Origin: Paraburkholderia monticola
Lineage (GTDB): Bacteria; Pseudomonadota; Gammaproteobacteria; Burkholderiales; Burkholderiaceae
DNA length: 64,000 nt
Assembly (NCBI RefSeq): GCF_001580545.1
Contig: NZ_LRBG01000037.1
Location: 372,001 to 436,000 of the forward strand
Reading direction: 5' to 3'
Shown: in pieces, positions 1 through 8,620 of the stretch
Position numbering within the stretch: position 1 is the stretch's first letter
How the letters are laid out: each line of letters opens with the position of its first letter
Made by a program: the position numbers and the translations under genes
Notes under the pieces: model-generated
What the model was told of the DNA's origin: nothing
Database searches by the model: none
The model's input: only the letters and a program-made list of their open reading frames with translations

Positions 1-836
1 CGAACGATGTTCTTAACGTTCTGAACGTCCGCGTCCTGTCCCGTGATGATGGGCATCGCCTGCTGACCCGAACCGTATCCCACGCCCTTGAGAGACGAGA
101 TAATGCCAATCGCCAGCGCGTCATTCGGGGCCCAGACGGCATCGAGGTGGTCCTTACCGTAGAAGGCGCTCAGCAGGTTGTCCATCCGCGCCTGGGCGGT
201 CGCACCATCCCAGTTGCGCGTCGCGACTTTTTCGAAGGCAATCTGTTTGCTGCGAATCACGAACTTGCCGCTGTCGATGTACGGTTTCAGAACCGACATG
301 CCGCCCGCGTAGACCATGTGGGCATTGTTGTCGTCCGAAGACCCTCCGAAAATTTCGATGTTGAACGGAGCTTTGCTGCCGGCTTTCTGCCATGCCGAGA
401 CGATGCTTTGCCCCTGCAGGACACCTACACCGTAGTTATCGAACGTTGCGTAGTAGTCGACGTCCTTGGTCTGGCTAATCAGACGGTCGTACGAGATGAC
501 CTTGATGCCCTTTTTCTGGGCGAGTGCGAGAGCATCGGAAAAAGTCTTGCCGTCGATGGGTGCAATGACGAGTGCCTTGACACCCTTTGCGAGCATATTC
601 TCGACCTGATTCACCTGCGTCGGCACGTCGTAATTCGCGTACTGGAGGTCGGCCGTGTAGCCCTTCGCCTTCAGCGCATCGACCATGCTCTTCCCGTCAG
701 TAATCCAGCGCGATTCAGTTTTGTCGGGCAGCGAAATTCCGACAACACCCTTTTCCTGAGCGAACACTACACCGGACGTAGCAGCGAACGCTGCCGAAGC
801 GGCCAGGATGACTGCAACACTTTTCAGAATCTTCAT
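1..836 (-). CDS. chvE: ChvE-type periplasmic multiple-sugar-binding protein (3' end outside window)
   Basis: This is the N-terminal 278 or so residues of a sugar-binding protein of an ABC importer; the reading frame runs off the left edge. A signal peptide ending near VFAQ starts at the ATG at 836, which follows an AGGAGAC ribosome site. The mature part carries the ribose/xylose-binding-protein fold, and stretches such as SYDRLI, FGGSSDDNNA, ARMDNLLSAFY and GQDADVQNVK closely follow ChvE/MmsE proteins. It probably binds an aldose or cyclitol in the periplasm and feeds the dehydrogenases encoded behind it on the same strand. ATPase and permease genes are not in view and may lie left of the window. 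Confidence 0.9.
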   Translation of the reverse strand, partial: MKILKSVAVILAASAAFAATSGVVFAQEKGVVGISLPDKTESRWITDGKSMVDALKAKGYTADLQYANYDVPTQVNQVENMLAKGVKALVIAPIDGKTFSDALALAQKKGIKVISYDRLISQTKDVDYYATFDNYGVGVLQGQSIVSAWQKAGSKAPFNIEIFGGSSDDNNAHMVYAGGMSVLKPYIDSGKFVIRSKQIAFEKVATRNWDGATAQARMDNLLSAFYGKDHLDAVWAPNDALAIGIISSLKGVGYGSGQQAMPIITGQDADVQNVKNIV

Positions 837-932
837 GACATCGTCTCCTATTTAGGACTACCTATTTACGTTTGCGGTTTATGAATCCGGGAATCCTCGG
901 CCGACGCCGGATAGCGTCAGCCGTGCGAACCC

Positions 933-2021
933 TTAACCGATAAAGACCTCTGCTCCAGATTCTTTGGAAGAAGCGAACATGGCCTCAATGACGCGGCTGA
1001 TGTTGTATGCCTGCGTGGCCGGCACAACCGACTGCGTCCCGTTGCGCAATGCATCGAAGAACGCATTCGACTCGCGGTCGAAGTACACGGGGTTGCCGAT
1101 TTCAGCAATGTCGGGCGAATACTCCGTCTTTTTAGTCGCCCAGATTTCCGGGAAGCTGGTTTCTTGCCACTCGGTCCAGCCTTCGGGATGCTCACCCTTG
1201 CCCGCGTCGTAAATCTTGTAACTCGCGGGCAGCGACCGTGACGACATAATGCCTTCCGTCCCGTACGCGGTGATATCCCAGCTCTCGGTCCACGGGAGGA
1301 CATCCCACGACATGAAGTCGACGGAGACAATCTTGTCTTCGTAGTTCAGCACCGCACCGGCCGCGTCTTCACGCGATTCGTCGCCGTGGAAGTTCGGGAA
1401 CTTCGTGATTCTGGCGTTCACGGAGCGCGGCAGGCCAAAATGCAGAAGAATGCGGTCGATGAGGTGGCAGCCGATAACGAACACGGCACCACCGATGTCG
1501 CCGGGCTGAGTCATGTGCGGCGTCCCCGCCTCATCGTGCGAGCAACCGCCGTGGGCACGCACCTGAACGACCTTCCCCAGACGTCCGCTCTTGAGGGCCG
1601 CCTGCATTGCGTCAACGGACGGAGCAAAGCGCCAGCAATAGCCGACCTGCACCAGACCGCCGGTACGCTCGACCGCCTCGACGATGCGCTTCGCATCCGA
1701 CGAACTACGGCCAGCCGGTTTTTCACACAGCACTGCCTTGCCAGCTTCGAGCGCTTCGATGGTCAGGTCGGCCATCTTCTCGCTCTTCGAGTGGACGAGA
1801 ACAACATGCACATTCTCGTCTGCCAGAATGTCTTCCTTCGAGCGCGCCTCGAGACCGAGCGCGTCGACGAACGGCGTGAGCAGCGGGCTCTTATCCCACG
1901 CACCCAGCATCTTCGCGTCAGTGCGACGCTGGATTGCCTTGACTCGCCCGGACGTATGCGGGTGCGTGATGCCAAGACATGCCACTCCAAGTGTTTCGTT
2001 CGGACTAATCTTTCGTGTCAT
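933..2021 (-). CDS. Gfo/Idh/MocA-family NAD(P)-dependent oxidoreductase
   Basis: A 362-residue oxidoreductase with an N-terminal Rossmann domain (about residues 8-130) and the C-terminal Gfo/Idh/MocA alpha/beta domain. The family signature CEKPAG is at about residue 99-104 and the GGAVFVIGCHLID stretch supplies the usual active-site His/Asp region. Such enzymes oxidise or reduce sugars, inositols and their derivatives. The ATG at 2021 follows GGAGGAGAT. It is 24 bases behind the second Gfo/Idh/MocA gene on the same strand, so the pair are probably cotranscribed. The substrate cannot be told from sequence; a cyclic polyol or aldose is most likely from the neighbours. Confidence 0.9.
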   Translation of the reverse strand: MTRKISPNETLGVACLGITHPHTSGRVKAIQRRTDAKMLGAWDKSPLLTPFVDALGLEARSKEDILADENVHVVLVHSKSEKMADLTIEALEAGKAVLCEKPAGRSSSDAKRIVEAVERTGGLVQVGYCWRFAPSVDAMQAALKSGRLGKVVQVRAHGGCSHDEAGTPHMTQPGDIGGAVFVIGCHLIDRILLHFGLPRSVNARITKFPNFHGDESREDAAGAVLNYEDKIVSVDFMSWDVLPWTESWDITAYGTEGIMSSRSLPASYKIYDAGKGEHPEGWTEWQETSFPEIWATKKTEYSPDIAEIGNPVYFDRESNAFFDALRNGTQSVVPATQAYNISRVIEAMFASSKESGAEVFIG

Positions 2022-2045
2022 GACTTATCTCCTCCGGATTTCCAG

Positions 2046-3038
2046 TTACACCTTGACGGCTTTACCCGACAATGCGGACTCGAGTGCGGCATCCGCGAGG
2101 CGCAACGCCTTCAATCCGTCCTGAACCGACGTCGGCAGCGGCGAATTCGTGTTCAGGGCCTCGACGAAGGCTTCGAGTTCAGCCTTGTACGCATCTACAT
2201 AGCGTTCAAGGAAGAAGTTCAGGAGCGGCTCGCGCGCATCCGTAACTTCCTGAGACCAGCGGCGAATCGTCGACGGGCGAAGATTCTCCTGCAGGAGCAT
2301 GCCCTTTGAGCCAGACACTTCCATACGCTGGTCGTAGCCGTACACCGCCTCGCGGCAACAGTTGATATGGCATTGCTTGCCCGAAGCGGTGCGCAGCTGA
2401 ACCATCACCGTATCGAAGTCGGTCAGTTTCTCGAGCGACTCGTCGATGAGACGGCTAGCTATCGCCATCACTTCGACCGGCTCTTCGCCGAGCAGCCAGC
2501 GAGCCATATCCAGGTCGTGGATAACCATGTCGCGGAAAATGCCGCCCGAGTGTTCGACGTAGTCGCGAGGAGGCATGCCCGGGTCGCGGCTCGAGATGAT
2601 GACCTGTCGCACCTCGCCAACATCACCCGCATCGATGGCTTTGCGGAATGCCTGCGACGTCGGGTCGAAACGTCGATTGAATGCGAGCATGACCCGGCCG
2701 CCCCGGCGCTCGACCTCATTTGCCGCAGCAAGCGACTTTTCCATATCGAGGTCGATGGGTTTTTCGCACAGAACAGCCTTCCCGCGCTTGACGGCCTCGA
2801 GCATGAACGTGATGTGAGTGTCCGTCGGCGTACCGATAACCACTGCGTCGATGTCATTGCGTTCGAGGACGCCTGCGGGGTCCGTCGAAGCTTCGCAGCC
2901 GAGGCGGTCAGCCAGCGACCTGGCTGCACTTTCGACCGGGTCTGCCACCACGACCAGTTTTGCGTTCGCGCTCGCGGCGACGTTGCCAGCGTGAATTCGA
3001 CCAATGCGGCCAGCGCCAAGTACAGCGATTCGAATCAT
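2046..3038 (-). CDS. Inositol 2-dehydrogenase-like (IolG-type) Gfo/Idh/MocA oxidoreductase
   Basis: A 330-residue NAD-dependent dehydrogenase that resembles IolG (myo-inositol to scyllo-inosose). It shows the Rossmann GAGRIGRIH motif at residues 8-16, the CEKPIDL signature near residue 96, FNRRFDP near 122, and the GGIFRDMVIHDLDMARW segment holding the catalytic Asp/His. Length is normal for IolG. The ATG at 3038 is preceded by GGAGACTCAC. It lies between another family member and a TIM-barrel isomerase, an arrangement known from inositol-type catabolic loci. The exact polyol is uncertain; other members act on scyllo-inositol, chiro-inositol or sugar acids. Confidence 0.88.
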   Translation of the reverse strand: MIRIAVLGAGRIGRIHAGNVAASANAKLVVVADPVESAARSLADRLGCEASTDPAGVLERNDIDAVVIGTPTDTHITFMLEAVKRGKAVLCEKPIDLDMEKSLAAANEVERRGGRVMLAFNRRFDPTSQAFRKAIDAGDVGEVRQVIISSRDPGMPPRDYVEHSGGIFRDMVIHDLDMARWLLGEEPVEVMAIASRLIDESLEKLTDFDTVMVQLRTASGKQCHINCCREAVYGYDQRMEVSGSKGMLLQENLRPSTIRRWSQEVTDAREPLLNFFLERYVDAYKAELEAFVEALNTNSPLPTSVQDGLKALRLADAALESALSGKAVKV

Positions 3039-3081
3039 GTGAGTCTCCAGAAGGTACGTTCTGATTTAAGGTCCAGGAACT

Positions 3082-3963
3082 TCAGGCGGCAGTAGCCGAT
3101 TTTTCCGAGAACTGCGCAATGGTTGTGTCGTAAGCACGCTTCGCCATCTCGTCGAGCGGGAACTTCCGATGCACTTCGGAGATGAGCTCTACGCCGTAGT
3201 ACGGCAGCGTGCAGCCTGCCTGGTCAAGGGCATCCACGAAGGCGCGACAGTCGCCGGCTCCTTCGCCGCAGAGCTGGCGGTTAAAGGTCGAGTCATCGAA
3301 CAGTGACCCTTTAACCTGCGCGCCCACGTCATCCAGTTCTACTCCCTTGATGTACCGGGCCGGAATGCGCGCGACTTCGCTATAGGGTGTACCGGCCCGT
3401 GCGACGTGCCAATGGTCGACCATGAGTCCACCGTTGGGCTGATTTGCGCCTTCCGCGACCTTCAGCGCCTCTGCGACATTCCGGATTGGAGAGAACGGCA
3501 TGAACTCGATTGCGACCGTCGCGCCAACCGTCGCGACGTCCTGGCAAAGCTTTGCGAAGTCGTCCGTCATACGCGCGAAGTCGGCCGGATTCTTATCGAA
3601 GGGGTTCGCGCCGATTTTCAGATTGCGCATGCCGAGTTCGGCACCCAGTTCGATGAAACGGCTACGGCAATCGTCCGACTTCGCACGCGCTTCGCCGACC
3701 ATGTACCAGTCCATGAGAATTTCGAGCTCGAAGTACTTCATGCCCGTGTCTTCCAGAATGCTCTTGACGCCGGCCAGCCCGTATTTCTCGATGCTGTACT
3801 CGAGGTCGTCGAGAATGAGGCCGACGCCGCTCCAGCCGGCACGCATCGCCGCTTCACAGCGGTCGCGCAGTGGGAAAGGGCTGATTTCGTTCGGTGCGCA
3901 GGGATACACGTCGCCAGCCAGGGTCCAATACGCTGCCAGCAGTTCTTTCTCTTTCGTGCTCAT
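3082..3963 (-). CDS. Xylose-isomerase-like TIM-barrel protein (sugar epimerase / IolE or dehydroshikimate-dehydratase superfamily)
   Basis: A 293-residue AP-endonuclease-2-type TIM barrel. The four expected metal ligands are visible: Glu in IEFMPF, Asp and His in GLMVDHWHVARAG, and Glu in YYGVELISEVHR. This superfamily includes inosose dehydratase (IolE), IolH, hydroxypyruvate isomerase and 3-dehydroshikimate dehydratase. Placed directly before an intradiol dioxygenase and after two polyol dehydrogenases, a dehydratase that moves a cyclic ketone toward an aromatic ring would fit, but this is inference. The start at 3963 was chosen for an AGGAACC site 11 bases upstream. No second (VOC) domain of the QuiC type is present. 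Confidence 0.85.
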   Translation of the reverse strand: MSTKEKELLAAYWTLAGDVYPCAPNEISPFPLRDRCEAAMRAGWSGVGLILDDLEYSIEKYGLAGVKSILEDTGMKYFELEILMDWYMVGEARAKSDDCRSRFIELGAELGMRNLKIGANPFDKNPADFARMTDDFAKLCQDVATVGATVAIEFMPFSPIRNVAEALKVAEGANQPNGGLMVDHWHVARAGTPYSEVARIPARYIKGVELDDVGAQVKGSLFDDSTFNRQLCGEGAGDCRAFVDALDQAGCTLPYYGVELISEVHRKFPLDEMAKRAYDTTIAQFSEKSATAA

Positions 3964-4030
3964 GTCAATGGTTCCTGTCTCTCAGGTTTAAGCAGTTTGT
4001 CGAGCGCACATGAGTGCGCACACTCAACGA

Positions 4031-4951
4031 TTACGGAATAGCTCGCGCCGGCTTGCGGGATGTCGCGAGCGTGAAGTCCCACGACACGGCCCAGAACGGC
4101 GAGGAGAACCCGACGCGCTGAGCGGCTTCGGGGTCGTCAATCTTGTTGAACTCAGCGATGAGCTCGCGCTTGACGCCAAAGACTGCGTCCTCCGGGAGAT
4201 ACGGGCAGTCGGGCGTAAAGATGTGAGTGATGACCGGGTCATAGCCGGGCGCCGTCACGATGAAGTGCAGATGTGCCGCGCGGTTCGGGTGACGGCCCAT
4301 CGCGCCGAGCAGCTTTCCCACTGGACCATCCGAAGGAATCGGATAGTGACGCGGTTTCACCGACTTGAACCAGTAACGACCTTCAGAGTTCGCAGTGAAT
4401 ACGCCTCGAAGATTCGAGTCCGGCTGAATGCCCTTTTGCTGAACGTCATAGAAGCCATCGTCGTTGGTCTGCCATACCTCAAGCTTCGCGTTCGGAATCG
4501 GGTTGCCGTCGATGTCAGTCACACGGCCTTCGACTACCATCGGCTCGCCTTTTCCGTCCAGGCAGATGTTCGCGCCATTGGCGTACTCCGGTGCGTTGGC
4601 CACGTAAAACGGACCGAGGATGGTGTTTGGTGTAGCACCGCTCGGACGACGATGATTGATTGCATCGACCAGCATCGAGACTCCGAGGGCGTCCGACAGC
4701 AGGATGTATTCTTGCCGCCAGTCCGTGCACATCTGGCCAGTCTCCGTCAGAAACCGGATAGCCGTGAACCACTCTTCATGCGTAGGTTCGATTTCCTTGA
4801 CCGCCGCGTGAAGATGCTTGACCAGAACTGACATGACCTGCCGCAGTCGAGCGTCGGCGTCTTCGCTCATGCGAGCATTGACGACTTCGGCCGAGCGAGC
4901 TTCATCGAAGTACGGCGACGAGGACTGAACTGCAGTGGGTGCTGTTTGCAT
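4031..4951 (-). CDS. Intradiol ring-cleavage dioxygenase (hydroxyquinol/catechol 1,2-dioxygenase family)
   Basis: A 306-residue non-heme Fe(III) dioxygenase that opens a dihydroxylated or trihydroxylated benzene ring between the two hydroxyls. The N-terminal dimerisation domain (to about residue 110) is followed by the catalytic beta-sandwich. Candidate iron ligands are Tyr in DDGFYDVQ, Tyr in VKPRHYPIPSDGPVG, and the two His in HPNRAAHLHF. NTILGPFYV and the overall length are typical of hydroxyquinol 1,2-dioxygenases, which give maleylacetate. The ATG at 4951 follows GGAGACGCGCA. No maleylacetate reductase or muconate-cycloisomerase gene is in the window. A conserved 73-base element sits just upstream. 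Confidence 0.92.
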   Translation of the reverse strand: MQTAPTAVQSSSPYFDEARSAEVVNARMSEDADARLRQVMSVLVKHLHAAVKEIEPTHEEWFTAIRFLTETGQMCTDWRQEYILLSDALGVSMLVDAINHRRPSGATPNTILGPFYVANAPEYANGANICLDGKGEPMVVEGRVTDIDGNPIPNAKLEVWQTNDDGFYDVQQKGIQPDSNLRGVFTANSEGRYWFKSVKPRHYPIPSDGPVGKLLGAMGRHPNRAAHLHFIVTAPGYDPVITHIFTPDCPYLPEDAVFGVKRELIAEFNKIDDPEAAQRVGFSSPFWAVSWDFTLATSRKPARAIP

Positions 4952-4987
4952 TGCGCGTCTCCATCAACATTTCCCTAGCTTTGAACG

Positions 4988-5060
4988 CAGTCTATATTCG
5001 CTGCGGCCGGCAAAACAGAGCTAAAGAGGGAAAGTCTTTCGCGCTCAGCGGGAATAAACC
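4988..5060 (-). promoter_or_regulatory. Shared 73-base element, copy A, upstream of the ring-cleavage dioxygenase
   Basis: This block aligns without gaps to 10115-10187, with about 50 identical positions by eye. The best cores are GTCTTTCGCGC and TATATTC. It ends 36 bases before the dioxygenase start. Read on the minus strand it finishes with a possible -10 (TATAGA), so it may be a promoter plus an activator site for the LysR product encoded next door. Function is inferred; only the repeat is observed. Confidence 0.55.
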
Positions 5061-5083
5061 CAAAGGCCGCACGAGCGCGGCAC

Positions 5084-5998
5084 TCACGCCGTCCAATGAC
5101 GCTCGAAGTCGTTCTGTTGAAAGCGCTCGACAAGCGCGTCGATGAACAGGCGCACCTTCACGGGGAGATGTGAACGTGTCTGGAATGCGATGTTCATCGT
5201 TAGCCGCGGTAGTTCCCAGTCGTCGAGCACGGGAACGAGGCGACCGGCCTTCAGGTCGTCGTAGACGATATATTTGGGCTGCACGAGGATGCCCATGTTG
5301 TCGAGCGCGGCAACCCGCAATATCTGGCCATCATTCGATTCCACCAATGGCTTTACTTTGACAATGACACTCTCGCCACCACGGTGAAAACAAAGCTCCC
5401 TTGGGTTGTCGGCGAGCTGATAGTTCAGCAGCCTGTGCCTGGCAAGTTCCGCAGGGAAGCGAGGCGAGCCATTGGCCTCAATGTAACCAGGTGAGGCGGC
5501 CAATATGCGACGCGTTGACGCGAGTCTTCTTATCGTGATGTTGCTGTCAGGCTCAAGAACCTTGGTCCGAATCGCGACGTCGATGCCGTTCTCGATGATG
5601 TCGCAGTAGCGGTTAGCCGCTATCAGCTCGACTGAGATATCGGGATAACGCGCCGTGAACTCGGGAAGCATCGGCGCAATATGCAGCATGCAGAACGATA
5701 ACGAAGCGGTCACGCGAAGCACGCCGCTCGGGCGTACGACCGCCTCCTTGACTACGGCTTCGGCTTCGCCGAGGTCGGAAAGAATGGATTTGCAGCGTCG
5801 ATGAAAGTCGGTGCCCGCTTCGGTCAGGTACAGGTTACGGGTTGTTCTCCGTACCAGTTGAACCCCGAGCCTCGCCTCCAACGAAATCAGATGTCGACTT
5901 GCCGCCGAAATGGAAAGCTCAACGGCTTCCGCGGCCCGACTGATACTGCCCGTCTCGGCCACCTCGACGAACAGCTGTAGTTCCTTGAACTGGTCCAT
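5084..5998 (-). CDS. LysR-family transcriptional regulator (LTTR)
   Basis: A 304-residue LTTR. The winged helix-turn-helix is at residues 1-60 (GSISRAAEAVELSISAASRH region, then ARLGVQLVRRTTR), followed by an effector-binding domain of the CrgA/GbpR-like type. It lies upstream of the dioxygenase gene on the same strand with 132 bases between them, a gap that holds the 73-base element. It is the most likely activator of the ring-cleavage gene, with an aromatic or cyclic acid as inducer, but no effector can be assigned. The start at 5998 has only a short AAGAGA site. Confidence 0.9.
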   Translation of the reverse strand: MDQFKELQLFVEVAETGSISRAAEAVELSISAASRHLISLEARLGVQLVRRTTRNLYLTEAGTDFHRRCKSILSDLGEAEAVVKEAVVRPSGVLRVTASLSFCMLHIAPMLPEFTARYPDISVELIAANRYCDIIENGIDVAIRTKVLEPDSNITIRRLASTRRILAASPGYIEANGSPRFPAELARHRLLNYQLADNPRELCFHRGGESVIVKVKPLVESNDGQILRVAALDNMGILVQPKYIVYDDLKAGRLVPVLDDWELPRLTMNIAFQTRSHLPVKVRLFIDALVERFQQNDFERHWTA

Positions 5999-6134
5999 TC
6001 TCTTGCACCATTACGTCTTGTCTTCGCCCTCATCCTTGCCGGATGGGGGAACACGCGGCCTCCCTGATTGATTCTCTTCGCCGCGTTGACATCATGATAG
6101 TGCCGTGAATCTATCTTCAATGGATTAAAAAACA

Positions 6135-7349
6135 TCAATAATCCATCAATTCCACCACCTCACCACTTTCGTGCCGCCACGCATGATTCGCAAGAGCCCT
6201 TGCGAACTCGTCAGGCTCCCAGTTCTCGCGCAGCGCCCGGAGCATCCGTTGGGCCTGGCTCTCCGGCGCGAGCCCTTTGGCAGGCGGGTCCCTGTCCAGA
6301 TTGGTGGGGAAGGAATAGCCTTCGGCACACGAGGCAATCACTGACAACGTTTCCTGCTCCGTTATGTCGCCGTCAATCAATCGGCGTCGAAGGACCGGAT
6401 AGAGGACTTCGGACATGCGCGTCCGATTCATCACTTCCATCGCCCGACCATAGGCTGATGAGATTTGAAGCAGGTTTGCCATGCGCTGGACATGGCTCGT
6501 ACGATTCGGGCCAGCAGCGTGGAAGAGCGCCGGATTGAAAAAGATGGCATCGCCCTTGGCGAGCGGCACCTGGACAAAGTTGTCCTCGAAATATTCCCGG
6601 AAGTCGGCTCTACGCCAGGCCACATAGCCTTGCGCGTAGCGCTGCGAGAAAGGTAAAAGCTTGGTCGGGCCGCTCTCAATAGGCATATCGCAGTGCGCGA
6701 CAGCCCCTTGCAACGTGAGGAAAGATGACATCGCATGCACGTGCGCCGGGAAAGAAGCAGCCACCTCCGCAGTCTGGAAGCCCAGATGGTAGTCACGATG
6801 GGGTTGTTGTGCCTGTCCCCCCGGCCTCACAACATTGACCTGGGACGTAACCTGGAAACATGGTCCGAGCCATGCCTCGGCGGCTGCGGGCAACCATGGG
6901 TTTGAAAAGTACCTCGCGAAAACCTCCGGTGCCGAAACGCAGAGTTTCTCCTGAGCGTTCCAGATACGGTCGTTCGCCCCCGCTTTCGCAAAATGGTCGG
7001 ACTTCGAACCCTTTTTCTTCTCCTCTTCAATAATCGATTCGAAGACCGTCGTCGCTTCGTCAACGCAAGCGGCGTCGGCAAACGCGCCTTCAAGTACAAA
7101 GACGCCTGCTCCGTCCTGCAGGACGCTCGCCCATTCCGACAATAGTCGAGACCGGTCCCGACCTGACGAAATCACGCCTTCCAGTTCGCGGCATTCGTAT
7201 ACAGGAATCCCGCGCACCGACCTTGCGGCGCAGCGTAGCGGCCGCTCCGCGTTCGCATGAAGCACTGTCAAGAAATCACTCAGGCTGCAGTCGGTTTCGC
7301 GATACCAGTTAGTTCGCTCCGTAAGAGAGTTTTCTCGTTGATGGTCCAT
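6135..7349 (-). CDS. Phytanoyl-CoA dioxygenase (PhyH) family Fe(II)/2-oxoglutarate oxygenase
   Basis: A roughly 404-residue oxygenase. The facial triad of this family can be seen as His and Asp in HRDYHLGFQ and the distal His in FFNPALFHAAGPNRTS, with a following Arg that may bind 2-oxoglutarate. These enzymes hydroxylate C-H bonds of acyl chains, amino acids or cyclic compounds. The ATG at 7349 was preferred over an upstream one at 7394 because AGGAGACACGG stands before it. It is divergent from the LacI-type regulator that starts about 95 bases away, so the two may share control. The substrate is unknown; hydroxylation of the imported ring compound is possible. Confidence 0.82.
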   Translation of the reverse strand: MDHQRENSLTERTNWYRETDCSLSDFLTVLHANAERPLRCAARSVRGIPVYECRELEGVISSGRDRSRLLSEWASVLQDGAGVFVLEGAFADAACVDEATTVFESIIEEEKKKGSKSDHFAKAGANDRIWNAQEKLCVSAPEVFARYFSNPWLPAAAEAWLGPCFQVTSQVNVVRPGGQAQQPHRDYHLGFQTAEVAASFPAHVHAMSSFLTLQGAVAHCDMPIESGPTKLLPFSQRYAQGYVAWRRADFREYFEDNFVQVPLAKGDAIFFNPALFHAAGPNRTSHVQRMANLLQISSAYGRAMEVMNRTRMSEVLYPVLRRRLIDGDITEQETLSVIASCAEGYSFPTNLDRDPPAKGLAPESQAQRMLRALRENWEPDEFARALANHAWRHESGEVVELMDY

Positions 7350-7442
7350 CCGTGTCTCCTGTTTCCGATGTAGGATAGCCTGCATAGCAAACACACAAGT
7401 CTCAAAAACACATCAAAAAGCTATCAGTTAAGGAGGGTCGGA

Positions 7443-8486
7443 TTGGCTCACCGCTTCTTGATTAAGGAAATCGCCCTGCAGGCCGGACTTGGAGTGGCGA
7501 CCGTTGACAGGGTGCTGAACGGGCGCGCAAACGTCCGGGAACACACTCGCAAGCGGGTTGAGCAGGCGATAAAGGAGCTGGAGAAGCAGGAGCTGAATCT
7601 GGCAAACACGGGGCGCAAGCTCATCGTCGACGTGGTAGTCGAGGCGCCGACCCGGTTTAGCGACGAGATAGAAGATGCGCTTCAGGCCGAACTCGCATTC
7701 ATGCACCCGGCGGTTGTTCGTCCGCGCTTCCTCTTGCGGGAGACGATGACGACGCCCGAAGTCGTGGAGGCTCTTCGGGCTATCGCCCGAAGAGGCAGTC
7801 ATGGTGTTTTTCTGAAGGCCCGCGACGTCCCAGAGATTGCCGAGATGGTCGGAGAACTCCAGCGTCATGGAATTCCTGTCGTCACCGTTTTCACCGACAT
7901 ACCGCTGTCGGGTCGTATCGCTTACGCCGGGCTCGACAATCGCGTCGCTGGCGCCACGGCCGCTTACCTTCTAGGCCTGTTGCTGGGCCCCCGGCCAGCT
8001 AACGTATTGATAACGATGAGTGACGAGCAATTTCGTGGCGAGGAGGAGCGCGAGATAAGCTTTCGCCGAGCATTGCGCAAACGCCATCCCCAACTCAAAC
8101 TGATTGACGCAAGCGGCGGACACGGCCTTGATTTGCCAACAGAAGAAAGAGTCCGGAACGTTCTCAGCGACGGCACTCCCATCGCTGCCGTGTATTCAAT
8201 GGGCGGAGGGAATGCCTCGATACTTCGCGCACTAGAAGCGCAGCAGGAATCCTCGGTCTGCTTTATCGGTCACGACCTGGACAGGGATAATGTGCAACTT
8301 CTCCGCGCCGGAAAGATTCAGGCAATCCTGTATCACGACCTCCGACAGGATATGCGCTCGGCGTGTCATCATGTCCTGCACTATCACAAGCTTCTGCCAG
8401 CATCCTCTATCGCGGCATGCTCATCGGTCGTAGTCGTGACGCCGGAGAATATCCCGGACCACATTGCCAGTCGCTTTCGCGATTGA
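7443..8486 (+). CDS. LacI-family transcriptional regulator
   Basis: A 347-residue regulator with the LacI helix-turn-helix at residues 7-26 (IKEIALQAGLGVATVDRVLN), a linker, then a periplasmic-binding-protein-like sensor domain of the ribose-binding type. The start is a TTG at 7443 that follows a very strong AAGGAGG six bases upstream; no better ATG is present. It is the only plus-strand gene in the first 10 kb block and is divergent from the PhyH gene. It probably represses the sugar/polyol genes around it, with the ChvE-type ligand or a product as effector. Confidence 0.9.
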   Translation: MAHRFLIKEIALQAGLGVATVDRVLNGRANVREHTRKRVEQAIKELEKQELNLANTGRKLIVDVVVEAPTRFSDEIEDALQAELAFMHPAVVRPRFLLRETMTTPEVVEALRAIARRGSHGVFLKARDVPEIAEMVGELQRHGIPVVTVFTDIPLSGRIAYAGLDNRVAGATAAYLLGLLLGPRPANVLITMSDEQFRGEEEREISFRRALRKRHPQLKLIDASGGHGLDLPTEERVRNVLSDGTPIAAVYSMGGGNASILRALEAQQESSVCFIGHDLDRDNVQLLRAGKIQAILYHDLRQDMRSACHHVLHYHKLLPASSIAACSSVVVVTPENIPDHIASRFRD

Positions 8487-8620
8487 TTCGGCTGCTCACA
8501 ACCATGCTTCTGTCTCGGCAAGTACCACATTTCCAGTTACCTGGACGCCCGATGATGCTTTAAACGCACACGGCGCCGGGAGGTCCGAGCGACAGACATC
8601 ACTCGAACCGCTGGACAGCA

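Noticed and set aside
6121..6145. Inverted repeat TGGATTA/TAATCCA at the end of the PhyH gene
   Set aside because: A/T-rich 7-base stem with an 11-base loop overlapping the stop codon; too weak to call a terminator or operator.
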